The translations under genes and the position numbers were made by a program. Below are positions 23,945 through 32,311 of a DNA stretch of 64,000 bases, piece by piece. Where the stretch lies: positions 148,830-212,829 of the forward strand of contig NZ_FOAB01000003.1 in the NCBI RefSeq assembly GCF_900109375.1, in the 5' to 3' direction. The notes under the pieces were generated by a model. That model searched no databases. It was given only the letters and a program-made list of their open reading frames with translations, and was not told the origin of the DNA. This DNA is from Aquimarina amphilecti. GTDB taxonomy: Bacteria > Bacteroidota > Bacteroidia > Flavobacteriales > Flavobacteriaceae. Position 1 is the stretch's first letter, and each line of letters opens with the position of its first letter.

Positions 23945-25012
23945 ATGGGGAACGCCAAACAAACATTTTATGGACATACACCAGGACTAGTTCCTGGATC
24001 TGTGGTATACGTTGGTAAAAAAAGTACCAGTGATTTGTTTATTGAAGTATTCAACTATAATAAAGAATCTTATGATGAAAAGGAATTAAAAAACATCGAA
24101 GAAGCATATTCCTTTATTGACTCCAAACCGATTACCTGGATTAACATTAATGGTCTTAATCATATAGAAACAATTGAAAAATTAGGGAATCATTGTAATC
24201 TACATCCTTTAATCCTTGAAGATATCGTAAACACTCAACAAAGGCCTAAGATAGATGAATATGATGATTATCTTTTTGTAGTTCTAAAAATGCTTTATTT
24301 TAATGAAAATGGGGAACTTTCTATAGAACATATTAGTTTCGTTTTAGGAAATGGATTTGTCATTTCCTTTCAAGAATCCGATGGAGATGTTTTTGATTCT
24401 ATTAGGAATCGTATTCGCAATAACAAAGGAAGAATTCGTAGCATGGGATCTGATTACCTTCTTTATGCCTTAATGGACGCTATAGTGGATAATTATTTCA
24501 ACCTAATCGAAGTGATGGGTGATAAAATAGAAGAATTAGAAGATGATCTTTTTGAAAATAAACAAAACGACAATATCACATATCAAATACAAGGGCTTAA
24601 AAAAGAGATTCTTAAGATTAGAAGAGCAGTATTTCCACTAAGAGAGGTAGTTAATAGAATAGAAAAAAGTGAACATAAATTAATCTCAAAAAAAATACGA
24701 TTATACCTTCGGGATTTATATGATCATATCATTCAGGTGTCTGAAAATATTGAAATTTACCGAGATATGATTTGGGGGTTAATGGATATGTACATGACAA
24801 CTATTAGCAATAAAATGAATGAAGTAATGAAAGTACTAACCATTATCGCAACCATTTTTATTCCGCTTACTTTTATTGCTGGTATATATGGAATGAATTT
24901 CGAAAATATTCCTGAACTTCAGTTTAAATATGGTTATTTTGTGCTATGGGGAGTAATGATTTTTATTTTTGTAGGTCTTATTTATTTCTTCAAAAGAAAA
25001 AAATGGCTTTAA
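23945..25012 (+). CDS. corA: CorA-family magnesium/cobalt channel
   Basis: A 355-aa protein with a large N-terminal cytoplasmic domain (residues 1 to about 290, including a coiled, acidic stretch VMGDKIEELEDDLFEN) and two C-terminal membrane helices. The first helix ends with the selectivity motif YGMN, followed by the periplasmic loop FENIPELQFKYGY. Length and order fit CorA pentameric Mg2+ channels. A small MscS gene starts 26 bases downstream, and the two are probably co-transcribed. Confidence 0.93.
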   Translation: MGNAKQTFYGHTPGLVPGSVVYVGKKSTSDLFIEVFNYNKESYDEKELKNIEEAYSFIDSKPITWININGLNHIETIEKLGNHCNLHPLILEDIVNTQQRPKIDEYDDYLFVVLKMLYFNENGELSIEHISFVLGNGFVISFQESDGDVFDSIRNRIRNNKGRIRSMGSDYLLYALMDAIVDNYFNLIEVMGDKIEELEDDLFENKQNDNITYQIQGLKKEILKIRRAVFPLREVVNRIEKSEHKLISKKIRLYLRDLYDHIIQVSENIEIYRDMIWGLMDMYMTTISNKMNEVMKVLTIIATIFIPLTFIAGIYGMNFENIPELQFKYGYFVLWGVMIFIFVGLIYFFKRKKWL

Positions 25013-25037
25013 AATATTATCAAAAAAATCAATAATC

Positions 25038-25544
25038 ATGGTAAAGTATCAAACAGAAATTTTGCTTACTATAATACTAGTTTTCGTAATGATCATACTA
25101 ATATTATTAAGTAAAAAAGCGATACAAAGATTTGGTTTTATTCGATCCATTGAGGCTAATCGCAGAAAAATTATATTTAAGTTAAGTCATCTTTTAATTT
25201 ATGTAATCGCTATATCCATACTTGCTATTATTTGGGGGGTTGATCATAAACAATTTGCAGTATTTATTTCGTCTGTATTGGCTGTTTTGGGAGTAGGTTT
25301 TTTTGCTCAGTGGTCGCTACTATCCAGCTTGACTGCCAGTGTTATTTTATTTTTTAATCATCCTGTAAGAATAGGTGATCGGATCCGCATTCTTGATAAA
25401 GATTTTGATTGGACCGGAGAGATTATGGATATTACTGGTTTTTATCTATTTATGAAAACAGATGATGGCAGAAATATAACAATCCCGAACTCACTAGTAA
25501 TGCAGAAAGGAATTGAAATACTTGAGAAAAAAGAACTTAATTAG
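25038..25544 (+). CDS. Small MscS-family mechanosensitive channel
   Basis: A 168-aa protein with about three membrane helices; the third carries the pore pattern FISSVLAVLGVGFFAQWSLL, followed by the start of the MscS beta domain (FNHPVRIGDRIRI, then GEIMDITGFYLFMKTDDGR and ITIPNS). It lacks most of the C-terminal cytoplasmic vestibule of full-length MscS, a size common for stand-alone short members in Bacteroidota. A decayed copy of its 3' end lies about 370 bases downstream. Confidence 0.85.
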   Translation: MVKYQTEILLTIILVFVMIILILLSKKAIQRFGFIRSIEANRRKIIFKLSHLLIYVIAISILAIIWGVDHKQFAVFISSVLAVLGVGFFAQWSLLSSLTASVILFFNHPVRIGDRIRILDKDFDWTGEIMDITGFYLFMKTDDGRNITIPNSLVMQKGIEILEKKELN

Positions 25545-25917
25545 TAAAGTCGCATACTATTTAACCTTATAAGCTTATTATTTAGATACTTCAAGAAAAT
25601 ACTATAAATATTTAAAATCTTATTGAGCACTATTAAAATCTATTTGAGTACATAGTTTAAGAACTTTATCATTTATTTTATAAACAATCCTCAGAGAATG
25701 ACTGTAACCAATAGATGAAGGTGTATTAATTATGGCAAGTCAGTCTGTATAGTCCGGAATTTACAAACTGTGCCTTTGAGGATTTTTCTTAAAATTCTAA
25801 CCGTAAGTCTCTTACTTTATGTTATAAATGTAGTAGGTATTAGATGAAATATAACAATCCTAAATTGTTCAATAATGCAAAAAGGTATTAAAACAGTTCA
25901 TAAAATAATATCTATTC
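25545..25917. other. Intergenic region with decayed mscS-like sequence
   Basis: No intact gene. The last 80 bases hold an mscS 3'-end relic, described separately. The rest has many stops in all frames and no terminator hairpin that I can see. Confidence 0.6.
25841..25905 (+). pseudogene. Relic of an MscS-like gene 3' end
   Basis: This stretch aligns with the end of the intact mscS-like gene (25471-25535). It shares a 15-base identical run, AAATATAACAATCC with its preceding A, then TAATGCA-AAAGG-ATT. In the matching frame it reads TGA, then NITILNCSIMQKGIKTVHK, against NITIPNSLVMQKGIEILEK in the intact gene. An in-frame stop precedes it and no membrane helices are recoverable upstream. Confidence 0.65.
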
Positions 25918-27744
25918 CTATTTTGTTGCCTTTTCAAATGCCTTTTTACCTCCTACTATAGGAATTACAATAGACGTTTTATCCAGATCAATAGTAAGTT
26001 CAGTTCCTGGTTTTGGTAATAATGTAAACTTATTATCGCTAGAAAAAATCATAACTCCAATTTGTTCACCTTTTTTAATTATCTGATCATCTGGTTGTAA
26101 ATCAAAAGACATTTCATAGAACGAACCTGGTTTTAGCGGTTCGCTTTCTGTTAATGATTTATAATTTTGTGGATCAGCCCAACCACGAGTAATTATATTA
26201 TCCGTGATTTTTTTTGCATTCTTTTCCCAAGGTAAAGAGACTAACCAAACCGAAAAATTAGCTGCAGGTTTGCTACTAGCAAGTTTTACAGTTACTTTGG
26301 CAATTCCTGATATGTGAATATCTTCTGTTAGTACCGGAGTTGAATATAGCAAACGATGGTTAGATTCTTTTAATATCGCTAACGAATCACCTGAAAAAGT
26401 ATAATCATCAATTAATGTTTCCGATCCTTGTTTAATAGGTTTAGTAATACTTAAAATCCCCGACTCTAATCCTCCAATATTAGGAAAAAGGATCACATCC
26501 GATGCATCTGGATTAGGATATTCTTTATAAGCAATTGGATTATCGCGAGTATCATTTTCTCTAACAATCCAAGCACGAGGATCTTTTTCTACATCATTTT
26601 CTACTCCATGTAAGTATCTTGTAAACCATCTATTCATCATTGTAATTGGTGGAGGACCTCCATGACCATTTTGATGGTAATAAATCTGAGAAGGAATACC
26701 CATTTCCTTAGCTTTCTTATATATCCTATAACTATGTTCTGGCATTACGTTCCAATCATTAAAGCCATGAGACATCAACAACGCGGCTTTCATAGGTTTC
26801 ATATCGTTTAGATAATCTCGGCCCGCCCAGAAATCGTTATAATCACCAGTAATTCTATCCATTCCATTTTTCATCTCAGTATCGCGTACTGTTTTATTAT
26901 TATAAGGACGTTTGGACTCATCTCCACTATGAATAAAATCATATAGTACATCTATATCCTCTCCTAAATATCCGCCCGGAGATCTTACTAAACCGTTGGA
27001 TCTATAATAATGATAATATGAAGTATTTGGTGCAATAGGAATGATAGCTTCTAAACCTTTAACTCCTGTAGTTGCAGCCGCTAATGGAATCGTTCCGTTA
27101 TAAGAAGTTCCTGTCATACCTACTTTTCCTGTAGACCAGTAGGCCTTAACTACCTTAGTTCCCACTGGATCTGTATATCCATCAATACGACCACATAACC
27201 AGTCAATTACTGCTTTTGGAGCTAACGATTCATTATCACCGCCCACAGTTGGAGCGCCTTGTGATAATCCCGTACCAGGAGAAGATGAATGCACCACAAT
27301 ATATCCCCTAGGAACCCATTTTTTTATATGTGAGTTAGAAATGATAGGCCTTTTACCTCTACGCACTACTTCTGTATGTGTTCTTGGTTTTGGTTGTTCC
27401 CCTAATTCATGATGTACATCCCAAAACAATCCATCTATGTCGGCAGCAACACCCGCAAAATAAGGACTAGAGACATAAATAATCGGCAACTTTAATCCTT
27501 CTGTTTCCGTCTGAAAAGGACGAGTCACAGAAACATGCATTCTATCTAGTACCCCATCTCCATCCGTATCAAATTCTGTAGGCACCCATAGATCATTACG
27601 AATCCATTTATCAGGTGTATTAAAAGCTTCTACTATTTGCGCTTCGCCATTCTCAAATACTGGAACAGTATTTTCCTGAGCGTTTATTGAACTAATTGAA
27701 AATATAAATAATACTAAAAAGTGTATGGTGATTTTGTGAGTCAT
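25918..27744 (-). CDS. Secreted S15-family X-Pro dipeptidyl-peptidase-like hydrolase
   Basis: A 608-aa serine hydrolase of the CocE/NonD, X-Pro dipeptidyl-peptidase (S15) family. A signal peptide (cleavage after INAQ, about residue 23) is followed by an alpha/beta hydrolase domain with nucleophile elbow GTSYNG, catalytic Asp in SHGFNDWNV and catalytic His in QNGHGG. A C-terminal jelly-roll (PepX_C, from about residue 400) follows. It probably acts on proline-containing peptides in the periplasm or outside the cell. A TATATTTG element at 27817-27810 lies upstream and could be its -7. Confidence 0.88.
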   Translation of the reverse strand: MTHKITIHFLVLFIFSISSINAQENTVPVFENGEAQIVEAFNTPDKWIRNDLWVPTEFDTDGDGVLDRMHVSVTRPFQTETEGLKLPIIYVSSPYFAGVAADIDGLFWDVHHELGEQPKPRTHTEVVRRGKRPIISNSHIKKWVPRGYIVVHSSSPGTGLSQGAPTVGGDNESLAPKAVIDWLCGRIDGYTDPVGTKVVKAYWSTGKVGMTGTSYNGTIPLAAATTGVKGLEAIIPIAPNTSYYHYYRSNGLVRSPGGYLGEDIDVLYDFIHSGDESKRPYNNKTVRDTEMKNGMDRITGDYNDFWAGRDYLNDMKPMKAALLMSHGFNDWNVMPEHSYRIYKKAKEMGIPSQIYYHQNGHGGPPPITMMNRWFTRYLHGVENDVEKDPRAWIVRENDTRDNPIAYKEYPNPDASDVILFPNIGGLESGILSITKPIKQGSETLIDDYTFSGDSLAILKESNHRLLYSTPVLTEDIHISGIAKVTVKLASSKPAANFSVWLVSLPWEKNAKKITDNIITRGWADPQNYKSLTESEPLKPGSFYEMSFDLQPDDQIIKKGEQIGVMIFSSDNKFTLLPKPGTELTIDLDKTSIVIPIVGGKKAFEKATK

Positions 27745-28265
27745 TGTTATAATAATTTATAAAATATCATCCAGTAGTCAAAAAACGATAGTCTATTCAC
27801 TGTGTCAAACAAATATAGAATACAAATATGATTTTTTTTTATTTCCGAAAGAGAAAACAAAAAACTTTACATTATTTTAAGAGAACAGTGGAAACTTTAA
27901 AGAAAACTCAATCTATAAAACGTTTAATATACTCTTTACATTTATATTTAATCTGATAGTATAAATACACCTCTCGAAATATTGCTTTATAAATTAATGT
28001 ACTTGTTTAGAGTATTCTATGAAGACTCCAAACTAAAATTTTGATACTTTATATATTACAAATAGAGAATTCTGATTTATCTTCATAACTAGCTCTATTA
28101 ATTAAGTTTATCCTACAAAAATAACTCTTTTGTTTTTTTTAGGTGTTTAAACCAAAAAAATGTACCTTTGATCTAACACAATCAACTTTTTTGAATAACA
28201 TAATAAGCTTAAGGTTAAAATTCATTAACAACCCCTATTAGAATTTTAAAGTTTATGAGGTTATT
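27745..28265. other. 521-base intergenic region with divergent promoters
   Basis: No convincing coding sequence. Two full matches to the -7 consensus are present: TATATTTG on the minus strand (27817-27810) for the peptidase gene, and TACCTTTG on the plus strand (28163-28170), about 95 bases before the 96-aa gene, with GTTTAAAC just upstream (28145-28152). The remainder is AT-rich without recognisable structure. Confidence 0.55.
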
Positions 28266-28556
28266 ATGGTAGTATCTAAATTAGAAATTTCTTATCCACA
28301 AAAAATGATGAACCAGGTTGCAGGTTTCATATTTCGTTTATTTCTGGGGTTCTTTACATTTGTAATAGGCGTATTATCTATTGTTTATATTTTATTATGG
28401 GATTTTATACGAGAAAAAATACTTCGAAGAAAACCTATTGAAAGCCCATGTTTTGAAAAAGTCTTACATAACGATGAAGTTCGTATGAATAATGAAATAA
28501 TAGGTTCTTCTAAATCAGAAAAAACAGTTCCAGAAGCAAAAAAAATTGATCTATAA
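28266..28556 (+). CDS. Small single-helix membrane protein, 96 aa
   Basis: One strong membrane helix (about residues 24-45, FRLFLGFFTFVIGVLSIVYI) is flanked by a positively charged segment (REKILRRK) that places the long polar C-terminus in the cytoplasm. I do not recognise a family. It is preceded by a TACCTTTG promoter element and followed by a shared terminator, so it is probably a single-gene transcript. Confidence 0.65.
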   Translation: MVVSKLEISYPQKMMNQVAGFIFRLFLGFFTFVIGVLSIVYILLWDFIREKILRRKPIESPCFEKVLHNDEVRMNNEIIGSSKSEKTVPEAKKIDL

Positions 28557-28618
28557 AATTGTCTTTTACTAAAAAAGAAAAATACAATATTTTCTATATC
28601 ATATAATAATTAAACAAA

Positions 28619-28657
28619 TAACCCAGAACCTTAATTTTTAATAAAGATTCTGGGTTA
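28619..28657. terminator. Hairpin between convergent genes
   Basis: A 10-bp stem (28619-28628 with 28648-28657) with a 19-base AT-rich loop, between the 96-aa gene and the modular secreted protein gene. It probably terminates both. Confidence 0.6.
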
Positions 28658-28686
28658 ATTGTTTCTAGAATATAAAACTATTCAAT

Positions 28687-31600
28687 TTATCTTTTCACTA
28701 TTCTACAGGTTTCGTTAACACCTTTTCCAATTATTCTCAGCAAGTAAATACCGGTTGGTATAGAATTGTTTTGATTAATACTATAGTATATCATATTATC
28801 GCCTTTATCGAGACTTTGATTACTCATATTCTGCCTCACACCATTTATATTATAAAGCTCTATATTCACATTCTGATCTAATTCTGAGTATAATTCAATA
28901 GTTAACTGATTATTATTTTCATCTACTATAGTCGGATATACTTTAATACTATTGTCTACAATATTATCGCAGGCCTCTACCGTAACCAGAACTTCATCAG
29001 TAGCCTGACATCCATTTTCATCTGTGATAGTTACAGAATATGTAGTAGTTTCTGTGGGAGATACACTAATAGTGGAAGTTGTTTCTTCTGTCGACCATTC
29101 ATATGTCACTTCTCCATTAGAAAACACTATATCAATATCTCCTATAGTATACTCACTATCTGTTGTTTGTATCCACCCAGAGGCACCATTAGCACCAGAT
29201 TCAATTTCTGTACTATTCGCTCCTATTCCAATCTGAAATGCAGGTCCTCTTCGTGTAAACGTTGTAGACCAAGATCCATCCATAGCAGATATTACTCCTG
29301 AAATAGTTGTGTAATATTCCCAACCTTCACTGTTAATTTCATTACAAATACTTGGTTTAGGGCTACCTTCTGTAGCTACTATAGTTCTATCTGAAAAAGT
29401 AGCTTCAAAATTGAATACTTCGTTTGTTACTGTATAATCTAGAATTGTTCCTTCTAAGATTGCTGTACCATTATCAAGTTCAGTCCATTCTAAATCAATA
29501 TTTGAAAAATATCTATTGACCTGTCCGTTATATAACCATAATATATAATTCTGAGGATCACCTGTACAAATAGTTGTATTCAGTATATCTCCTTCAGAAA
29601 TAGTACTCGTCACTACCGGAATAATATCTATATCTTCTCCAGAACATAGTGTAATATCATCTCCTAGATCTACAGATAAATCACATGCTTCCACAACTAT
29701 TGTAATTGTATCAATTATTGTACAATCACCTATCGTTGTGGTAACAACATATGTTGTGGTTTCTGTTGGTGATACTATTGGAGCTTGTGATGGAGAAACT
29801 GTCGTAAAGAAAACAGTTCCATCTACAGACCATTCTCTATACTCAACATCAGAAATAGCATTTAATCGAACTGATTCACCTTCTTGAATCGTTCTATCAT
29901 TTCCTGCATCAATCACAATATCATCACAAGACAGAACAGTAATTATTACTACATCCTCTGCAATACATTCTCCAAACCTAGCTTGAACCGTATAAGTAGT
30001 AGTCTCGGTTGGAGAAACAGTAGGTGATGCTGATGGAGAACCTGTGGAGAAAAATACATTTCCATCAATAGACCATTGCACTAGATCTGCTCCCGATACA
30101 GGTATCAATGTTACCGAATCTCCTTCTAAAATAGTTTGATCTTCTCCAGCTTCAATAGCCACTTCATTACTAATAACATTAATTGAATCTGTTGCCATAC
30201 AACCATCTTCATTTGTAACTGTCACTGTATATTCTCCAGCTTCACTAATTTGAATACTAGCAGTATTTTCTCCTGTAGACCATTCATAAATCATGGATCC
30301 ATTTACAACACAGTTCCCTAAGTTAAAATTAAAGTCTCCTATCTCATATAAATCTTCATCTGTGATGAACCAACCTGAACCTCCTGCTCTTCCGGATACT
30401 AACTCTGTATCATTAGCGCCTTTTCCAACTTGAAAAGAAGGTCCTCTTCTTGACACATTAATAATATCATTGGTTGTTAATGATGTAATCGTTCCATTAA
30501 ATTCTGGATAATATTCCCAACCATCTGCATTTACATCAGAAGAACAACCATGTAGTCTAGGACTTTCTGCTGGTGGAATTGTTGTTTTCTGTGTAAATAC
30601 CACAGAAATTTGATAAGTATCATTTGCATCTTGACTATTTACCGCAATTCCTTCCATTCTAGCTGTAGTATCATCAACTTCTTCCCACTGTACATTTTCG
30701 TTAACCAAATACACTCTATTCTGCTGATTACCCAGACTTACAAGATATGTATTGATACCACTACAGAAATTAGTATTCTCTACATCAAAAGTAGTACAAG
30801 CTCCTGCATCATTTCCTGAAATAATCGGTGTAATAGTAATAGGCTCGTTATTACAGATTGTTCTATCATCTCCTAAATCTATCGAGAAGTTACAAGGTTC
30901 TACTGTAATTGTTACTGTATCTTCATAAACGCACTCTCCTTTAAAGGCACGAACTGTATATGTAGTTGTTTGTTCAGGAGATACTGTTGGGGATCTGCTT
31001 GGAGAAACTGTAGTGTAAAATATAACTCCATCTACAGACCATTCTCGACGATCGATTTCAGGATCAGATATTGGATCTAAAGTCACAGAATTACCCTCTA
31101 CAATTGTTTGATCTTCTCCTGCATCTATTACAAATTCCTCGATTACAACTTCAACGGAATCCATCGCATTACATCCTTTACAATCTTCAACAGAAACAGT
31201 ATATGTACCACTTTCTGAAACAGTAATTGATGGTGTAGTTTCTCCATTAGACCAAAGATAATTTACTTCGTCCGTTGTCTCTGATGAATTACACGGTCCA
31301 ATATTTATATTGAAATCTCCTATCTTATATACGCTATCATTAGTATCAAACCACCCAGAACCTCCTAATCTTCCTTTCTTCTTTTCTGTAATATTAGCAC
31401 CTTCTCCTAATTGAAATGCTGGTCCTCTTCTAGAAAGATTAATTGACCAACTGTTATCTTCTTTAACAATAGTTCCAGAAAATTCTTTATAATATTCCCA
31501 ATCTGAAGAGTTTTCTTGATTACACCAATGCTCTTTTGGGCTACCTTCTGGGGCTGTTTTAGTTCCATTTGTAAAAATAACATCCACAATATAATTATCG

Positions 31601-32040
31601 CGACCATCTGTTACCATACCCTTAAGCGTAGCCTCTTCATTTCCTAGTTCTCTCCATTCTAAATCTACATTAGAGAGGTATTTAACATCACCATTATCAT
31701 CAGATAGCCAAACCACATATTTGTTTTCTTGTCTATCACAAAATTTCGTATTCTTTATCTTATATCCAACACACGAAGTACACTCTTTCTGATTAACAGA
31801 AGTAGCTGTTAAGGTTACCATCTGTCCGTCACAAACAACCTGATCAGTTCCTGCATCTACAGAAATCGTACAAGAAGTTCTATTTTCAATGTTCTGTGCA
31901 CTAATTGAAGATATCAAAAAGAAACCTATTAGCATCATAACAGATTTTAACATGAATGCTTTTTCTCTAAAAATATCCAAGTGATATTGTTTCTTCTTTC
32001 TATTCTCTAGAAAAAAAGGTTGAGTAATCTTCGGAGCCAT
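28687..32040 (-). CDS. Large modular T9SS-secreted protein with three repeated domains
   Basis: A 1117-aa secreted protein. A signal sequence ends at ISAQ (about residue 49). Three copies of a roughly 155-residue module follow, at about residues 97-250, 422-576 and 821-972. Each starts NT-x-x-C and contains LEW, a GSP segment, WEYY, RRGP-x-FQ-x-G-x-GAN and GSGW or a variant. Between them are PKD/Ig-like repeats with AGEDQTI..G-SVTL, W-SVDG-VFFTT and SPTETTTYTV. The C-terminal 80 residues are a type A sorting domain (VYPTIVDE..., ending GIYLLRIIGKG...CRIVKR), so export to the surface by the type IX system is expected. An adhesin or sugar-binding role is likely but unproven. Confidence 0.85.
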   Translation of the reverse strand: MAPKITQPFFLENRKKKQYHLDIFREKAFMLKSVMMLIGFFLISSISAQNIENRTSCTISVDAGTDQVVCDGQMVTLTATSVNQKECTSCVGYKIKNTKFCDRQENKYVVWLSDDNGDVKYLSNVDLEWRELGNEEATLKGMVTDGRDNYIVDVIFTNGTKTAPEGSPKEHWCNQENSSDWEYYKEFSGTIVKEDNSWSINLSRRGPAFQLGEGANITEKKKGRLGGSGWFDTNDSVYKIGDFNINIGPCNSSETTDEVNYLWSNGETTPSITVSESGTYTVSVEDCKGCNAMDSVEVVIEEFVIDAGEDQTIVEGNSVTLDPISDPEIDRREWSVDGVIFYTTVSPSRSPTVSPEQTTTYTVRAFKGECVYEDTVTITVEPCNFSIDLGDDRTICNNEPITITPIISGNDAGACTTFDVENTNFCSGINTYLVSLGNQQNRVYLVNENVQWEEVDDTTARMEGIAVNSQDANDTYQISVVFTQKTTIPPAESPRLHGCSSDVNADGWEYYPEFNGTITSLTTNDIINVSRRGPSFQVGKGANDTELVSGRAGGSGWFITDEDLYEIGDFNFNLGNCVVNGSMIYEWSTGENTASIQISEAGEYTVTVTNEDGCMATDSINVISNEVAIEAGEDQTILEGDSVTLIPVSGADLVQWSIDGNVFFSTGSPSASPTVSPTETTTYTVQARFGECIAEDVVIITVLSCDDIVIDAGNDRTIQEGESVRLNAISDVEYREWSVDGTVFFTTVSPSQAPIVSPTETTTYVVTTTIGDCTIIDTITIVVEACDLSVDLGDDITLCSGEDIDIIPVVTSTISEGDILNTTICTGDPQNYILWLYNGQVNRYFSNIDLEWTELDNGTAILEGTILDYTVTNEVFNFEATFSDRTIVATEGSPKPSICNEINSEGWEYYTTISGVISAMDGSWSTTFTRRGPAFQIGIGANSTEIESGANGASGWIQTTDSEYTIGDIDIVFSNGEVTYEWSTEETTSTISVSPTETTTYSVTITDENGCQATDEVLVTVEACDNIVDNSIKVYPTIVDENNNQLTIELYSELDQNVNIELYNINGVRQNMSNQSLDKGDNMIYYSINQNNSIPTGIYLLRIIGKGVNETCRIVKR

Positions 32041-32311
32041 AATTTTATATTTTAGAATTAATTAAGTGATTTATGTAACCATAAATTAATAATATTTAAA
32101 TTTTAATTTACGATCTAGCTAAAGAAATAATAACGAAAAACGTTAAAACACAATATTATATCTATAAAAAGCAAAGCACTATTAAAAATGTAGGATAAAA
32201 TTGTATTTTACTCAAAAATCATTCTATTCATTTAACTGATAATCAACGGATAAACTTAAAGCACAACTTCAATCAAGGTTACATGATTAAAAGTTATAAA
32301 AACTCTTTACT
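32041..32311. other. Intergenic region, 271 bases
   Basis: An AT-rich gap between the polysaccharide operon end (Wzc) and the modular secreted protein gene. I see no gene, no full TAnnTTTG match and no strong terminator. Confidence 0.5.
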
